From contig SHNF01000007.1 in assembly GCA_004295085.1 (NCBI GenBank), forward strand, positions 32,364-96,363: a stretch of DNA of 64,000 bases, read 5' to 3'. The position numbers and the translations under genes were made by a program. The stretch's first letter is position 1. Every line of letters begins with the position of its first letter. Source of the DNA: Planctomycetota bacterium. Lineage in GTDB: Bacteria; Planctomycetota; UBA1135. Below, one piece after another: positions 1 to 12,370 of this stretch. The notes beneath the pieces are model-generated. The model was not told the origin of the DNA and did not search any database. It saw nothing but the letters and a program-made list of their open reading frames with translations.

Positions 1-2243
1 GCCAGGATCGCCCGGTCCGTGGCGCTCTGGAGCAGGTGGCGCTCGAGCAGCGGGATCCCGAGCGCCAGGGCCTCTGCGTGCAGTCCGGCGCGGTGGGCGT
101 GGAAGGCGCGGGCCGAGTCGCGCTGGGGGATGGGGGCCGGCGAGCGGGTGAACAGCTCGTACAGGCGCGCATGGCGGCGCCGCTGCTCCTCGGCGTCCAT
201 GCTGCGGTACGCGGCCTCCCGCAGGCGCTGGAGGGCGAAGGAGTACTGGCTGGCGTTCAGCTTCAGCCAGCCCTCGGCTTCCAGCGCGCCGAAGAGGTCG
301 GCGACGTGGGCCTCGGACATTCCCGCGACCTCCGCGAGCAGCTCGAGGCGCAGCGGCGGGGCGAACACGGAAGCCCAGCGCAGGAGCTCCCGCTGCTCCT
401 CCGGCCGCTCCTGCAGCTCCGAGCGCAGGATCTGGAAGTGGTCGCGGGTCAGCGGCACCTCGACGCGCTCGTGCGCCGGCTGCAGGGCGCCGCGCTTGCC
501 CTGCAGGTCGCCGCGCTGGTGCAGGTAGCGCAGCAGGTCGTGCAGGACTCCGGGAAGCCCGGCGGAGGCGGCAACCAGGTCGCGCTGCAGGGACGCGGGC
601 AGCTTGCCGGGCGCGAACACGCGCTGCACGAGCGCCACCATCTCGGTCTCCGTGAGCGGCTCCACCAGCAGCTCGCTCGCCTGGGGCGAGCGCAGCAAGG
701 CCCGGCGCGCCAGCGCCGCGTCCTCCGTCAGCTCAGGCCGGTGGCCCAGGAGGAACAAGGCAGGCACGTCCTCCAGCTCCAGCACCTGCGCCATGAACTG
801 CCACATGTTGGCGGTGGTGCTCTGCAGGTCGTCGAAGAGGCACAGGAACGGCCCTTCCCGGCCCAGCGCCCGGAACCACTCCTTGTAAGCGCGGCGGCGC
901 TGCTCCCGCGGGAAGAGCTGTCCGCGCAGCAGGCCGAGCAGCACGTCGGCGGTGCCCGGCGGCAAGGCGGAGCGCAGCCGCCGCTCCACGGACTCCGTGG
1001 GCGGCTGATCCGGGGCCAGGCCGAGCGAGCGGCTGAGCGCGTCGCGCACCGCCCGCAGCGCCGAGCCGCGCCCCAGGCGCAGGCAGCGGCCGTACAGGAA
1101 GGGCGGCGCCTCGGGGCGCGCGCGACTGCGCTGGCCGAGCTCCAGCACCAGCCGGGACTTGCCCACCGCCGCCGCTCCCGTCAGCACGACCACCCGCGGG
1201 CGGCGCGTCTCGCGGGCGCGCGCGAACTCCTGCTCCAGGTGCGCGAACTCCGGCTCCCGGTCCTGGAAGGGCAGCGCGTCGGGGTGCACCAGCGGCAGCA
1301 AGGGGTCGGCACCGCCGTGCCGCTGCCACCAGGCCGAGTTCTCGCCCTCGGCCAGCACCTGTTCCAGCTCGGCGGCCGAGGCGAAGCGGCGCGCCGGATC
1401 GTCGTCGATCAGGGTCAGGACGAGCTGGTCCAGGAACGGCGACAGGCGCGGCTGGATGGTCGAGGGTTTGCGCACCAGCGCGCTGCGGCGGGCCTCGAAC
1501 AGGCCGCGCTCGGTTTCGTCGCCGAAGGGGCGCATGCCGGTGGCCCACTCGTACAGGCAGACTCCGAGCGCGAACAGGTCGGCGGCCGCGGTCGGCCGCC
1601 CGCCGTGCAGCAGCTCCGGCGCCGCGTAGGCGGGCGTGCCCGCGAACAGGAAGTCGCTGGAGAGGTGCGTGCTGGAAACGACGCCCGCGCCGGCCGCGGC
1701 AGCGGCGGCGGGCCGGGCCGGGCGCTCGCCGGTCTGCGGCCGGGCGAAACCGAGGTCCATGAGCACGATGCGGTCGCGCTGCACCATGAGATTCTCGGGC
1801 TTGACGTCCAGGTGCAGCAGCCCGGCCTGGTGCAGCGCGCTCAGGGCGCCGGCCAGCTGCCGTCCGAAGCTGCGCAGCGCCGGCTCGCTGGGCAGCACGT
1901 GCGTGTCGAGCCGTTCGCGCACGGTCTGGCCTTCCAGGAACTCCAGGACCAGGTAGAGGAGGCGCCCGTCGCGCCGCTGCACCTCCTCGACCGCGTACAC
2001 GCGCACCAGGTTCGGATGGCGCACCTGCATGCCCACGCGCGCCTCGCGCAGGAAGGCCTTGCGCGCCTGCTGGTGCATGCTCAGCTGGGGGTGCAGGATC
2101 TTGAGCGCGGCGACGTCGCCGGCGCGCAACCCGCCCACGTCCACGCGCGCCCGCGCGCGGTAGGTGACCCCGGTGTTGCCGCGTCCGAGCTCTTCCAGGA
2201 TCTCGAAGCGGCGCAGCCGGGGCAGGGGTGCGAGCGGGGACAT
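1..2243 (-). CDS. Serine/threonine protein kinase fused to an AAA-type ATPase module (3' end outside window)
   Basis: The reverse strand reads openly from an ATG at 2243 to the window edge, about 747 residues. An N-terminal Hanks-type kinase domain shows the Gly-rich loop LGRGNTGVTY, a VAALKIL lysine, the catalytic loop HLDVKPENLM near residue 143, DLG (for DFG) near 163 and an APE-like AAPE. The HRD arginine is replaced by Leu (HLD). A P-loop ATPase follows, with GAAAVGKS at residues 356-363 and LFDDLQ as Walker B, then helical sequence like the regulator modules of PknK/MalT-type proteins. It probably phosphorylates cytosolic partners and senses a signal through the ATPase/helical part; the target is unknown. 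The start is fixed because the first kinase strand begins ten residues in. It is divergent from cysS with 17 bp between start codons. Confidence 0.88.
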   Translation of the reverse strand, partial: MSPLAPLPRLRRFEILEELGRGNTGVTYRARARVDVGGLRAGDVAALKILHPQLSMHQQARKAFLREARVGMQVRHPNLVRVYAVEEVQRRDGRLLYLVLEFLEGQTVRERLDTHVLPSEPALRSFGRQLAGALSALHQAGLLHLDVKPENLMVQRDRIVLMDLGFARPQTGERPARPAAAAAAGAGVVSSTHLSSDFLFAGTPAYAAPELLHGGRPTAAADLFALGVCLYEWATGMRPFGDETERGLFEARRSALVRKPSTIQPRLSPFLDQLVLTLIDDDPARRFASAAELEQVLAEGENSAWWQRHGGADPLLPLVHPDALPFQDREPEFAHLEQEFARARETRRPRVVVLTGAAAVGKSRLVLELGQRSRARPEAPPFLYGRCLRLGRGSALRAVRDALSRSLGLAPDQPPTESVERRLRSALPPGTADVLLGLLRGQLFPREQRRRAYKEWFRALGREGPFLCLFDDLQSTTANMWQFMAQVLELEDVPALFLLGHRPELTEDAALARRALLRSPQASELLVEPLTETEMVALVQRVFAPGKLPASLQRDLVAASAGLPGVLHDLLRYLHQRGDLQGKRGALQPAHERVEVPLTRDHFQILRSELQERPEEQRELLRWASVFAPPLRLELLAEVAGMSEAHVADLFGALEAEGWLKLNASQYSFALQRLREAAYRSMDAEEQRRRHARLYELFTRSPAPIPQRDSARAFHAHRAGLHAEALALGIPLLERHLLQSATDRAIL

Positions 2244-2246
2244 TGC

Positions 2247-2252
2247 TAGAAT
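2247..2252 (+). promoter_or_regulatory. Candidate -10 element (TAGAAT) for cysS
   Basis: TAGAAT ends 8 nt before the GTG at 2261, so transcription would begin at or next to the start codon. No clear -35 is visible. The element lies in the 17-bp gap between two divergent start codons. Confidence 0.5.
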
Positions 2253-2260
2253 CGGACGGC

Positions 2261-3690
<1,430 letters not shown>

Positions 3691-3694
<4 letters not shown>

Positions 3695-4251
3695 GGGGTC
3701 GGCCTTCCGTATTTCCGGCCCGCGCCGCGGTCCTGCTGCTCGCCGCAGCGTGTAGCGGAGTCGATACTGCCACTACGAGCCAGGAGAATGCCTTGAAGGC
3801 AACCAAGCCCTCGGACACCACGATCGTCCTCACCCGGACCTTCGCCGCGCCTCGCGAGACGGTCTTCGCAGCCCTGACCCGGCCGGAGCACCTCCGGCAA
3901 TGGATGCACACGACGGAGAGGGCACTCGTGGCCTGCGAGGTCGACCTCTGCGTGGGCGGAGCCCTGCGCTACGTGTACCAGCGGTCCAACGGGGGCAAGC
4001 TCGAAGTCCGCGGCGTCTACCAGACGGTGGATCCTCCGCGCGGCTTCGTGTACGAGGAGAGCTATGACTTTTCACCGCTCCGGCTGCTGGCGTCGACGGT
4101 GCTGGAGGAGAAGGGCGGAAAGACCGTCCTTCGCCAGACGCTCGGCTATGGCTCGCGGCAGGGGCGGGACGAGGACTTCGACGGCGTGGCGAGCAGCGCT
4201 GCGGAGGCCTTCGACAGGCTGGAAGGATATCTGGCGGAGGTTCGAGAGTGA
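3691..4251 (+). CDS. Lipoprotein with an SRPBCC/AHSA1-like domain
   Basis: The 186-residue product starts with a lipoprotein signal (VLLLAAAC, lipid-attachment Cys near residue 21), followed by an Aha1/START-type fold: the strand IVLTRTFAAPRETVFAALTR, then RPEHLRQWM and a C-terminal helix AAEAFDRLEGYLAEV. This is the usual AHSA1 (activator of Hsp90 ATPase homologue) signature, in a protein family that generally binds hydrophobic ligands. Membrane anchoring of such a domain is unusual. The ATG overlaps the cysS stop (ATGA), so translation is probably coupled. Ligand and role cannot be told from sequence. Confidence 0.78.
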
Positions 4252-4483
4252 GAATGGCCGATAACGAGGACCGACCCCAACAATCGGGCTTCGAACTCGT
4301 GGCGTTCAGGACGGCGACCGACAGTCCTGGTCGGCAAGAACGGTACTCCGGAGCTCCGGCACCAAGCCGGTCATGGCGTCAGCATCCGAGAACAGGCGCC
4401 CGAATGAGCCAATCTCATCCATGCACGAAGTGCCCGAATGGCAATTCGCCGGTGGACAGGTGGTTGGGTTGCGTTGGCTCATG

Positions 4484-4500
4484 CTGCCGTCAGACGGCAG
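4484..4500. repeat. Perfect 7-bp inverted repeat (candidate operator)
   Basis: CTGCCGT - CAG - ACGGCAG is a perfect dyad with a 3-nt centre. It ends 2 nt before the candidate -35 box at 4503. No T-tract follows, so an operator fits better than a terminator. Confidence 0.4.
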
Positions 4501-4502
4501 TA

Positions 4503-4532
4503 TTCACGGGTACGGCTTGCCGCGGATATACT
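4503..4532 (+). promoter_or_regulatory. Candidate promoter, TTCACG - 18 bp - TATACT
   Basis: The -35-like TTCACG (4503-4508) and -10-like TATACT (4527-4532) are 18 bp apart, about 64 bp before the ATG at 4596. This is one of the few starts here with both boxes and a true leader. Confidence 0.45.
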
Positions 4533-4595
4533 AGGCACGACGCTACCTCCCTTCCCTGGCTTCATCGGGCTCGTTTACCTCGGAGCTTCACTGTC

Positions 4596-6791
4596 ATGCG
4601 ACTGATCCTGTTCGCAATTTGCGCGAGCTTCCTTCTCGGTACCAATGTGCGACTTGGTGCCCAGACGATTTTTGTTGTGGATGGCAAGGATCCCTTGGCC
4701 ACTCCGACCGGCCCGATTTTTGAGAGCATCAGCGCCGCAGCCGCTAACTCGGGGGCTCAGCCTGGTGACGTGATTCGAGTCAAGGGAATGACATCTATTG
4801 GGCAGCCACCATTGTCGCTTGGCTACTCTGAGAACCACTATTTCTCGTCCGGCCATGCTGGTGAGTCCTTTCCTATTCGAGTTCCAGCGGGTGTCACGGT
4901 TGAAGCGGATTCCACGACCCCGCCTGTCTATGTCTACTCAACGAATAGTGGCCTTGTCGAGCCCTTGTTCAGGATGCTGGAACCTGCCTCGGGACAGACC
5001 AGAACAAGCACCCTTCGTGGTCTCTTTCTTACGGGAGGCCCCTACGGAGTGAAGCTCGATTCCGTTAACGATGGCTCAATACTGCAACTAGTTCTCGATG
5101 GAATAACAACGAGTTGGTGCCAAGTAGGCGTGCATGTCTTCGCGAAGAATCGCGCCTACGTTGGTTTGACCGCGACCAATTGCAAAATCAGAGATCTTCA
5201 GCCAATCTTCGGGTCGGAGACAGGCACTCCCGCCCTGAGAACAGCAGTGACGGGCTTTTTCCTGGATGCTACAGAAGAGACAGCGCCGAATCCTGGCAGG
5301 GTCGGAGCATTGTTCCAAGACCTAAGCGTGACGGGGAACTTCATAGGCACTGCGCAGCTCGACTCTTCGAGCGTGATTTATGCAGTTGCAAAGGGACTGA
5401 CCCAAGAGCACTCCGGACTACTCAGTGGGATGTTCGTACCTCCTGAGCCAATTGCCAACGTACATGTGATCGTCAGCGGCGGTACCCTAAGAGGACGTCA
5501 GAGCCTGAGCCCTGATACGCAGGGTTGGAACTACGGTATTCGATTCGAAAGCTATGAGACTTTCGGTGGTGGCGTACTTCCAGACTATGTTGCGTCTGCA
5601 AACGTCAAGTTGACTGGCACGGTAGTACAGAATTTTCGCAAATACGGCGTACATGGAAAGCTCGGATTCAATGCTCGTGGCAAGTTGACCCTCAACGGTG
5701 GCACCGTGATTGAAGGTACGGCCTCCAGCTCAGGTGGAGAAGGAACAGGCGTATACCTAGAGGCAAATGGCCACTACATGCAGCTGAGCGGCGATGGCGC
5801 GATTATTCGAAACAACGGGCAGGATGGGATTCACCTATTTGACCTTGGAACAAAACCTGGCAACATCATTTATCCTGTTGGTCTGTATACCGGCCTGACA
5901 AGCTGTCAGATCTATGGCAATGGTGGCAATGGAATAACCTTTCAGACCAGTGCCGTGAATAACACCGCCATAGTGGGTGGAGCGTGGGCCTATCGAGCAG
6001 TGATCAATACCAAGCAGTTGCTGTATGCACCCACCAGCGAACACCCTCAAGGTCTTGGCTTCGTGGATTCGTGTACGATTCACAATAACGGCAAGAAAGG
6101 AGTGCTTTTCAAGCTGTTTGGTAGCTCCGGCACGGCGGGTCAGGAGAATGCAGGCGCTGTCCGATTCGTGAACACCTTCTTTTGGAACAATGTTGAGGAA
6201 GCGATCTTCGCCGAACTCAACGAATGGTCGATGCTCCTGGCGCCATTCGTGCACTGCACCATTGCTGGCAACGGCGATGCTGTGAACAGTCAAGTGAACA
6301 TGAGCTTCGCTAATCCAAGCCAAGTTTACTTCCAATGGTCGGAGGTAGATCCTGGTGGCACGACGCTCTACGCGTACACGAAGTTCTTCGATAGCATCTT
6401 AGAGAGGAAGTCTTCAGGAGATCCAAACTTCGGATCAAGTGTGCTCTCGTCGAAACTTGTATTCGATAATGGCATTCCTCCATACAGTCCATCGCTGTTG
6501 TACGCTGCAGGTCTGCGTACAAATGCCTCGGAGCGTCTCGCAAAGTTCTCACTTGACGCATACGCGACTTCTGAGCCTGCTCCATTCGAGGGACCGATTA
6601 TGTGGACAGGACTGGATCCCGGCCGCTTCTATTTGAACTCTCAGGCAAGCGCCTACGACCCACATTTCGACAAGACTCCTGCATATCTTGGAGGGATGAG
6701 CATCCCTGAGGCGGAATACGACATAGTCGGGACCAACCGCCCGGCATTGTCGACCAATGAGAGAGATAAGGGCGGCCAGCAAGCCGACTAG
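4596..6791 (+). CDS. Secreted right-handed parallel beta-helix protein
   Basis: The 731-residue product starts with a typical signal peptide (MRLILFAICASFLLG, then an AQ junction near residue 22). It continues with irregular repeats of the pectin-lyase/NosD-type beta-helix: short strands separated by Asn/Gly turns such as NNGQDGIHLF, YGNGGNGITF and HNNGKKGVLF. It opens with FVVDGKDPLATPTGPIFESISAA, the usual start of proteins that list parallel events (DUF1565/beta-helix type). No lyase catalytic residues could be assigned, so it may be a carbohydrate-binding or surface protein rather than an enzyme. ATG 4596 is preferred over upstream in-frame starts because it begins the signal peptide. The gene is much lower in GC than neighbouring loci. 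Confidence 0.8.
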   Translation: MRLILFAICASFLLGTNVRLGAQTIFVVDGKDPLATPTGPIFESISAAAANSGAQPGDVIRVKGMTSIGQPPLSLGYSENHYFSSGHAGESFPIRVPAGVTVEADSTTPPVYVYSTNSGLVEPLFRMLEPASGQTRTSTLRGLFLTGGPYGVKLDSVNDGSILQLVLDGITTSWCQVGVHVFAKNRAYVGLTATNCKIRDLQPIFGSETGTPALRTAVTGFFLDATEETAPNPGRVGALFQDLSVTGNFIGTAQLDSSSVIYAVAKGLTQEHSGLLSGMFVPPEPIANVHVIVSGGTLRGRQSLSPDTQGWNYGIRFESYETFGGGVLPDYVASANVKLTGTVVQNFRKYGVHGKLGFNARGKLTLNGGTVIEGTASSSGGEGTGVYLEANGHYMQLSGDGAIIRNNGQDGIHLFDLGTKPGNIIYPVGLYTGLTSCQIYGNGGNGITFQTSAVNNTAIVGGAWAYRAVINTKQLLYAPTSEHPQGLGFVDSCTIHNNGKKGVLFKLFGSSGTAGQENAGAVRFVNTFFWNNVEEAIFAELNEWSMLLAPFVHCTIAGNGDAVNSQVNMSFANPSQVYFQWSEVDPGGTTLYAYTKFFDSILERKSSGDPNFGSSVLSSKLVFDNGIPPYSPSLLYAAGLRTNASERLAKFSLDAYATSEPAPFEGPIMWTGLDPGRFYLNSQASAYDPHFDKTPAYLGGMSIPEAEYDIVGTNRPALSTNERDKGGQQAD

Positions 6792-6798
6792 GAGGGGC

Positions 6799-8586
6799 AT
6801 GCTCAGACGCACCTTTGATCCGGCTTCTGGTGTGGCGGTCCAGCGGTACGTGCGGCACGGCAACCTCGCGGTGCTGCTGATCCTAGTTTCTTCTCCGCTC
6901 GCTTGGACACAAGAACTCTCTGATTGGACGGTCCGAGAGTTGGTTGAACCACAGCCGCACGTCTCCACGGCCCAGTTCAGCTGGTTGCTTCCAGTTCGGA
7001 TGGGGGATGTCGATAGGGACGCTTACCTTGACCTAATGTTGAATGGATTCTCTGATGGTCCTTTCGGCGCGTCGCTTAACCGACTGTATTTCGAGGTATC
7101 TGGAGGCCAGAGAAGGCCATCGGCGTTCGGCGGGGATCTTCCAGATGAACGCCTTGCTGGCGTTGGGGTTGGCCATGGTCCACTGGTGGTTCAATGGGCC
7201 GGCGAGCATGTATTCGCTGTGACGCGAGGTGGTAGCTATGAGCTCGAGTTCTGGCAATCCAAACCAGTCAAATACCTCGTCACAGCCCCATTGCCATCGC
7301 CGCCACCTGGTTATCCACCCATCCGAGCGTTTAATGAACTCTACCCCATCGGTGATCTTAATTCCGACAGCTATGACGAGTTGGTGTTTGATACTGGAGC
7401 CATCGACTTCAGTACACAGCCTTGGACGCGGTACGACGTAGCTGGAGTTCTCGATGGTGCGACGTTGAGCGTTACATGGCAAGTTTACGTACGTGAATCC
7501 GAATTGCAGTTCTCCCATATGCCTTTGCTTCCCAGCCACTGGGGTGATCTGGACCAGGATGGAGTGACAGATGTGGTGTTTCTTTATTACTTTCCGGGAA
7601 GCCTGTGGGTGTGGAGAGCCTACTCTGGTCGGGATGGCCGGGTGCTCTGGGAGTTTCAGGAGCCAGCCACTAGCGTCAGCTTCGGACGCTATCTCGCGCC
7701 GATGGTGGACGTGGATGGTGACAGCGTCCAAGAGATCCTCGCGATGCAGATGCCGGCTAGTGCTGCGGTGCCGGGCTATCTGCGGGTGATGAGCGGTGTC
7801 GATGGACACGTGGTCTGGGAGAATCCGATTGGCCGGTACGACCCTTGTCTAGGCCTCTCTGGATGCCGGCTCGAATTTCAGCCCAACATGGGGCCACTGG
7901 GCGATTGGGACCGCGACGGCACCTGTGACATCGCGATGGTCGTTGACGAGGTGAGCGCTTGGTTCCCTTGGACTTTCGAGCTCAAGGTTTGGATCTTTAG
8001 CGGCGTGGACGGCAGGCTGCTCGCGCGTGAGACTCTGCCTTCGGACCTCGCACCATGGCATCCAGACGAGCCGCTTCAGTACCCCATCAGCGGATCCACC
8101 TACCAGCTCATGGGCGACATCGACCGCGATGGCTGGATCGAGCTCGTGGTACCAATTTACTCGGTGAGTCAGAGTACCAGCTCCGTAACGCGCTATTACG
8201 AGGTGTTCCTGGGCCGACGCACTCTCTGGGCCCCGCGGCAGGTTCGGCAGGGAGAGATCATTGACTACGGATTCGACCTGCCGGGAGCGGCGGGCCTTCC
8301 GTTCCAGCTCTTGCTCTCGACGGAATTCGGTGCCTCGAGCGGCTTTCGGATCGGTTACTGGAACACCGCTTTGCGATGGACCACCCTGACCAACCAAACC
8401 GTAACCCTGCCGCGGCTGCAAGGACTCTTGGGTCCGAAGGGCGGCGGCGAGGCTCATTTCACGGTGCCGCACGCGACTTTGTTAAACGGGCGCGATGTCT
8501 ACGCAGTCGCAGTCGTTTGGGACCCCGCCATTCGCGACGGGGTGCGCACGCTGAGCAGCATAGCGATCACCCGAATCGTTCCGTAG
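6799..8586 (+). CDS. Secreted FG-GAP/VCBS-repeat protein
   Basis: The protein has 595 residues. After an N-terminal hydrophobic segment (LAVLLILVSSPLAWT) come at least six calcium-loop repeats of the form DxDxDG or close variants: DVDRDAYLD, DLNSDSYDE, DLDQDGVTD, DVDGDSVQE, DWDRDGTCD, DIDRDGWIE. These build an integrin-type beta-propeller. The last 110 residues form a separate beta-rich domain. ATG 6799 is chosen over ATG 6757 because a strong Shine-Dalgarno sequence (GGAGGGG) sits just upstream and the gene then does not overlap the previous one. It probably works outside the cytoplasm with the beta-helix protein encoded immediately upstream; the role is unknown. GC is low, as in that gene. 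Confidence 0.83.
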   Translation: MLRRTFDPASGVAVQRYVRHGNLAVLLILVSSPLAWTQELSDWTVRELVEPQPHVSTAQFSWLLPVRMGDVDRDAYLDLMLNGFSDGPFGASLNRLYFEVSGGQRRPSAFGGDLPDERLAGVGVGHGPLVVQWAGEHVFAVTRGGSYELEFWQSKPVKYLVTAPLPSPPPGYPPIRAFNELYPIGDLNSDSYDELVFDTGAIDFSTQPWTRYDVAGVLDGATLSVTWQVYVRESELQFSHMPLLPSHWGDLDQDGVTDVVFLYYFPGSLWVWRAYSGRDGRVLWEFQEPATSVSFGRYLAPMVDVDGDSVQEILAMQMPASAAVPGYLRVMSGVDGHVVWENPIGRYDPCLGLSGCRLEFQPNMGPLGDWDRDGTCDIAMVVDEVSAWFPWTFELKVWIFSGVDGRLLARETLPSDLAPWHPDEPLQYPISGSTYQLMGDIDRDGWIELVVPIYSVSQSTSSVTRYYEVFLGRRTLWAPRQVRQGEIIDYGFDLPGAAGLPFQLLLSTEFGASSGFRIGYWNTALRWTTLTNQTVTLPRLQGLLGPKGGGEAHFTVPHATLLNGRDVYAVAVVWDPAIRDGVRTLSSIAITRIVP

Positions 8587-8587
8587 T

Positions 8588-8610
8588 GCCCAGGCAAGCT
8601 GGCCTGAAGG
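8588..8610. terminator. Weak hairpin between convergent genes
   Basis: CAGGC (8591-8595) and GCCTG (8602-8606) pair around a 6-nt loop. Outer GCCC/GGGC can add pairs with a bulge. There is no T-tract on either side, so termination is only suggested by its place between two converging genes. Confidence 0.3.
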
Positions 8611-8616
8611 GCGGGC

Positions 8617-9387
8617 TCAAGTCTCCTGCGGGTCCTCGTCCAGCTCGTGGGCGTTGCGGCGGCGGATCTTGGCGGGCACGCGGGCCTGACGGAAGGCGTC
8701 CTCGGGGCGGAGCTCGGGGAGCGGCGGGGGCGGCGCCTCGAGCCAGGCCTGGTACTCGGCCCAGGTCTCCTCGGACTTGGCGAGGCGGCGGTACCAGAGC
8801 TCGCGCAGGGCCGCCTTCTCGGACTCCGGGAGGTCGCCGCGCGCCTCGGGGCAGGCGTCGAAGAGTCGCTGCAGGGTGAGCGCGGTGGCGACCGAGAGGT
8901 TGAAGGAGCCGGTGAAGCCCTGCATCGGCAGGTAGACGCGGCGGTCGGCGGCGGCCAGCATCTCCGCGCTGACGCCGTCGGCTTCGCGGCCGATCACGAT
9001 GGCGAGGCGGGCGGGGACGATGCAGGCTTCCGTTCGCAGCTCCTCGGCGCCGCGGCTCAGGTCGGTGGCCCAGATCGTGCGGCGGTCGGCGCGGAGCGCT
9101 GCGATCAGGTCGGGGGTGCTGTGGAACTGCTTGAGGCTGAGCCAGCGCCAAGCGCCCTTGGTGACGTTGTTGCTGAGCCTGCGCGCCGACAGCTCCGGCT
9201 CCACGGTCCAGACGTGCTGCACGCCGAAGGCGTCGGCGGTGCGCAGCGCCGCCTGGTGGTTGTGGGAGTCCCAGCAGCGCTCCAGGACCAGCAGGATGCG
9301 CTGCGTGCGCCGCGCCAGCACCGCCTCGGCCCGGCGCAGGCGCCGCGGCGCCTCAGCCTGCGCCGGGGGAAGGCGGCTCTGCGTCAT
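8617..9387 (-). CDS. SpoU/TrmH-family tRNA/rRNA 2'-O-methyltransferase
   Basis: The 256-residue product carries the three SPOUT motifs: NHQAALRTADAFGVQHVW (motif 1 with the catalytic-type Arg), LAIVIGREADGVSAEML (motif 2) and VYLPMQGFTGSFNLSVATAL (motif 3), which together form the trefoil-knot SAM site. Overall it resembles TrmH, which methylates G18 of tRNA, but assignment to TrmH rather than another SpoU enzyme is not certain. The C-terminal 60 residues are an extra charged tail. It is the last gene of the nusA operon, and its ATG lies inside the end of rbfA (35-bp overlap). Confidence 0.88.
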   Translation of the reverse strand: MTQSRLPPAQAEAPRRLRRAEAVLARRTQRILLVLERCWDSHNHQAALRTADAFGVQHVWTVEPELSARRLSNNVTKGAWRWLSLKQFHSTPDLIAALRADRRTIWATDLSRGAEELRTEACIVPARLAIVIGREADGVSAEMLAAADRRVYLPMQGFTGSFNLSVATALTLQRLFDACPEARGDLPESEKAALRELWYRRLAKSEETWAEYQAWLEAPPPPLPELRPEDAFRQARVPAKIRRRNAHELDEDPQET

Positions 9388-9730
9388 GCGGCAGCACCTC
9401 GCGCAGGATGCGCTCGATCCGGTCGGCCTTCTCGATGCCGCGGTCGTACTCGAAGACGACCTCGGGGGCGAGGCGCAGGCGCACGAACTTGGCCACCTCG
9501 CGCCGGATGAAGCCGTGGGCGTGCTGCAGGGCCGCGGCCACGGCGCTGCGCGCGCCGTCGTCGCCGAGCACGCTGTAGCGGATGCGCGCCAGCGTAAGGT
9601 CGGCGCTCATCTCCACGCCGGTGACGGTCGTGAAGCGCAGGCGCGGGTCGTTCATCTCGAACAGCAGGAGGTTGGCGATCCGCTGCTGGATCTGGCTCGC
9701 CACCTGCTTCTGGCGCCTTTCCGTGGCCAT
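9353..9730 (-). CDS. rbfA: Ribosome-binding factor A
   Basis: The 125 residues form a single KH-like domain typical of RbfA, which helps mature the 30S subunit and its 16S 5' end. Family features include the start RRQKQVASQIQQRIANLLLFEMNDPRL, TVTGVEMSADLTLARIRYSV, and RREVAKFVRLRLAPEVVFEYD. It lies downstream of infB, a very common arrangement. The 24-nt gap and shared direction suggest one transcript with nusA-infB. Confidence 0.95.
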   Translation of the reverse strand: MATERRQKQVASQIQQRIANLLLFEMNDPRLRFTTVTGVEMSADLTLARIRYSVLGDDGARSAVAAALQHAHGFIRREVAKFVRLRLAPEVVFEYDRGIEKADRIERILREVLPHDAEPPSPGAG

Positions 9731-9754
9731 GACGCGGCTCCCGGGCGCGCCGCG

Positions 9755-12366
<2,612 letters not shown>

Positions 12367-12370
<4 letters not shown>

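Larger units (their letters stand above)
4252..4595 (+). other. 344-bp intergenic region with a promoter and an inverted repeat
   Basis: No convincing gene is present. The reading frame of the downstream beta-helix gene stays open through it, but its translation resembles no protein and lacks a signal peptide. The right end holds an inverted repeat and a candidate promoter, listed separately. Base composition is lower in GC than the housekeeping flanks. Confidence 0.5.

Noticed and set aside
36..2249. A 737-residue open frame on the plus strand
   Set aside because: It is antisense to the kinase-ATPase gene, whose motifs are on the minus strand. Its Gln/Arg/Ala-rich translation is typical of the reverse of GC-rich coding DNA.
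4285..4310. T-arm-like GGCTTCGAACTC suggesting a tRNA
   Set aside because: No matching acceptor stem, D-arm or anticodon arm can be drawn around it.
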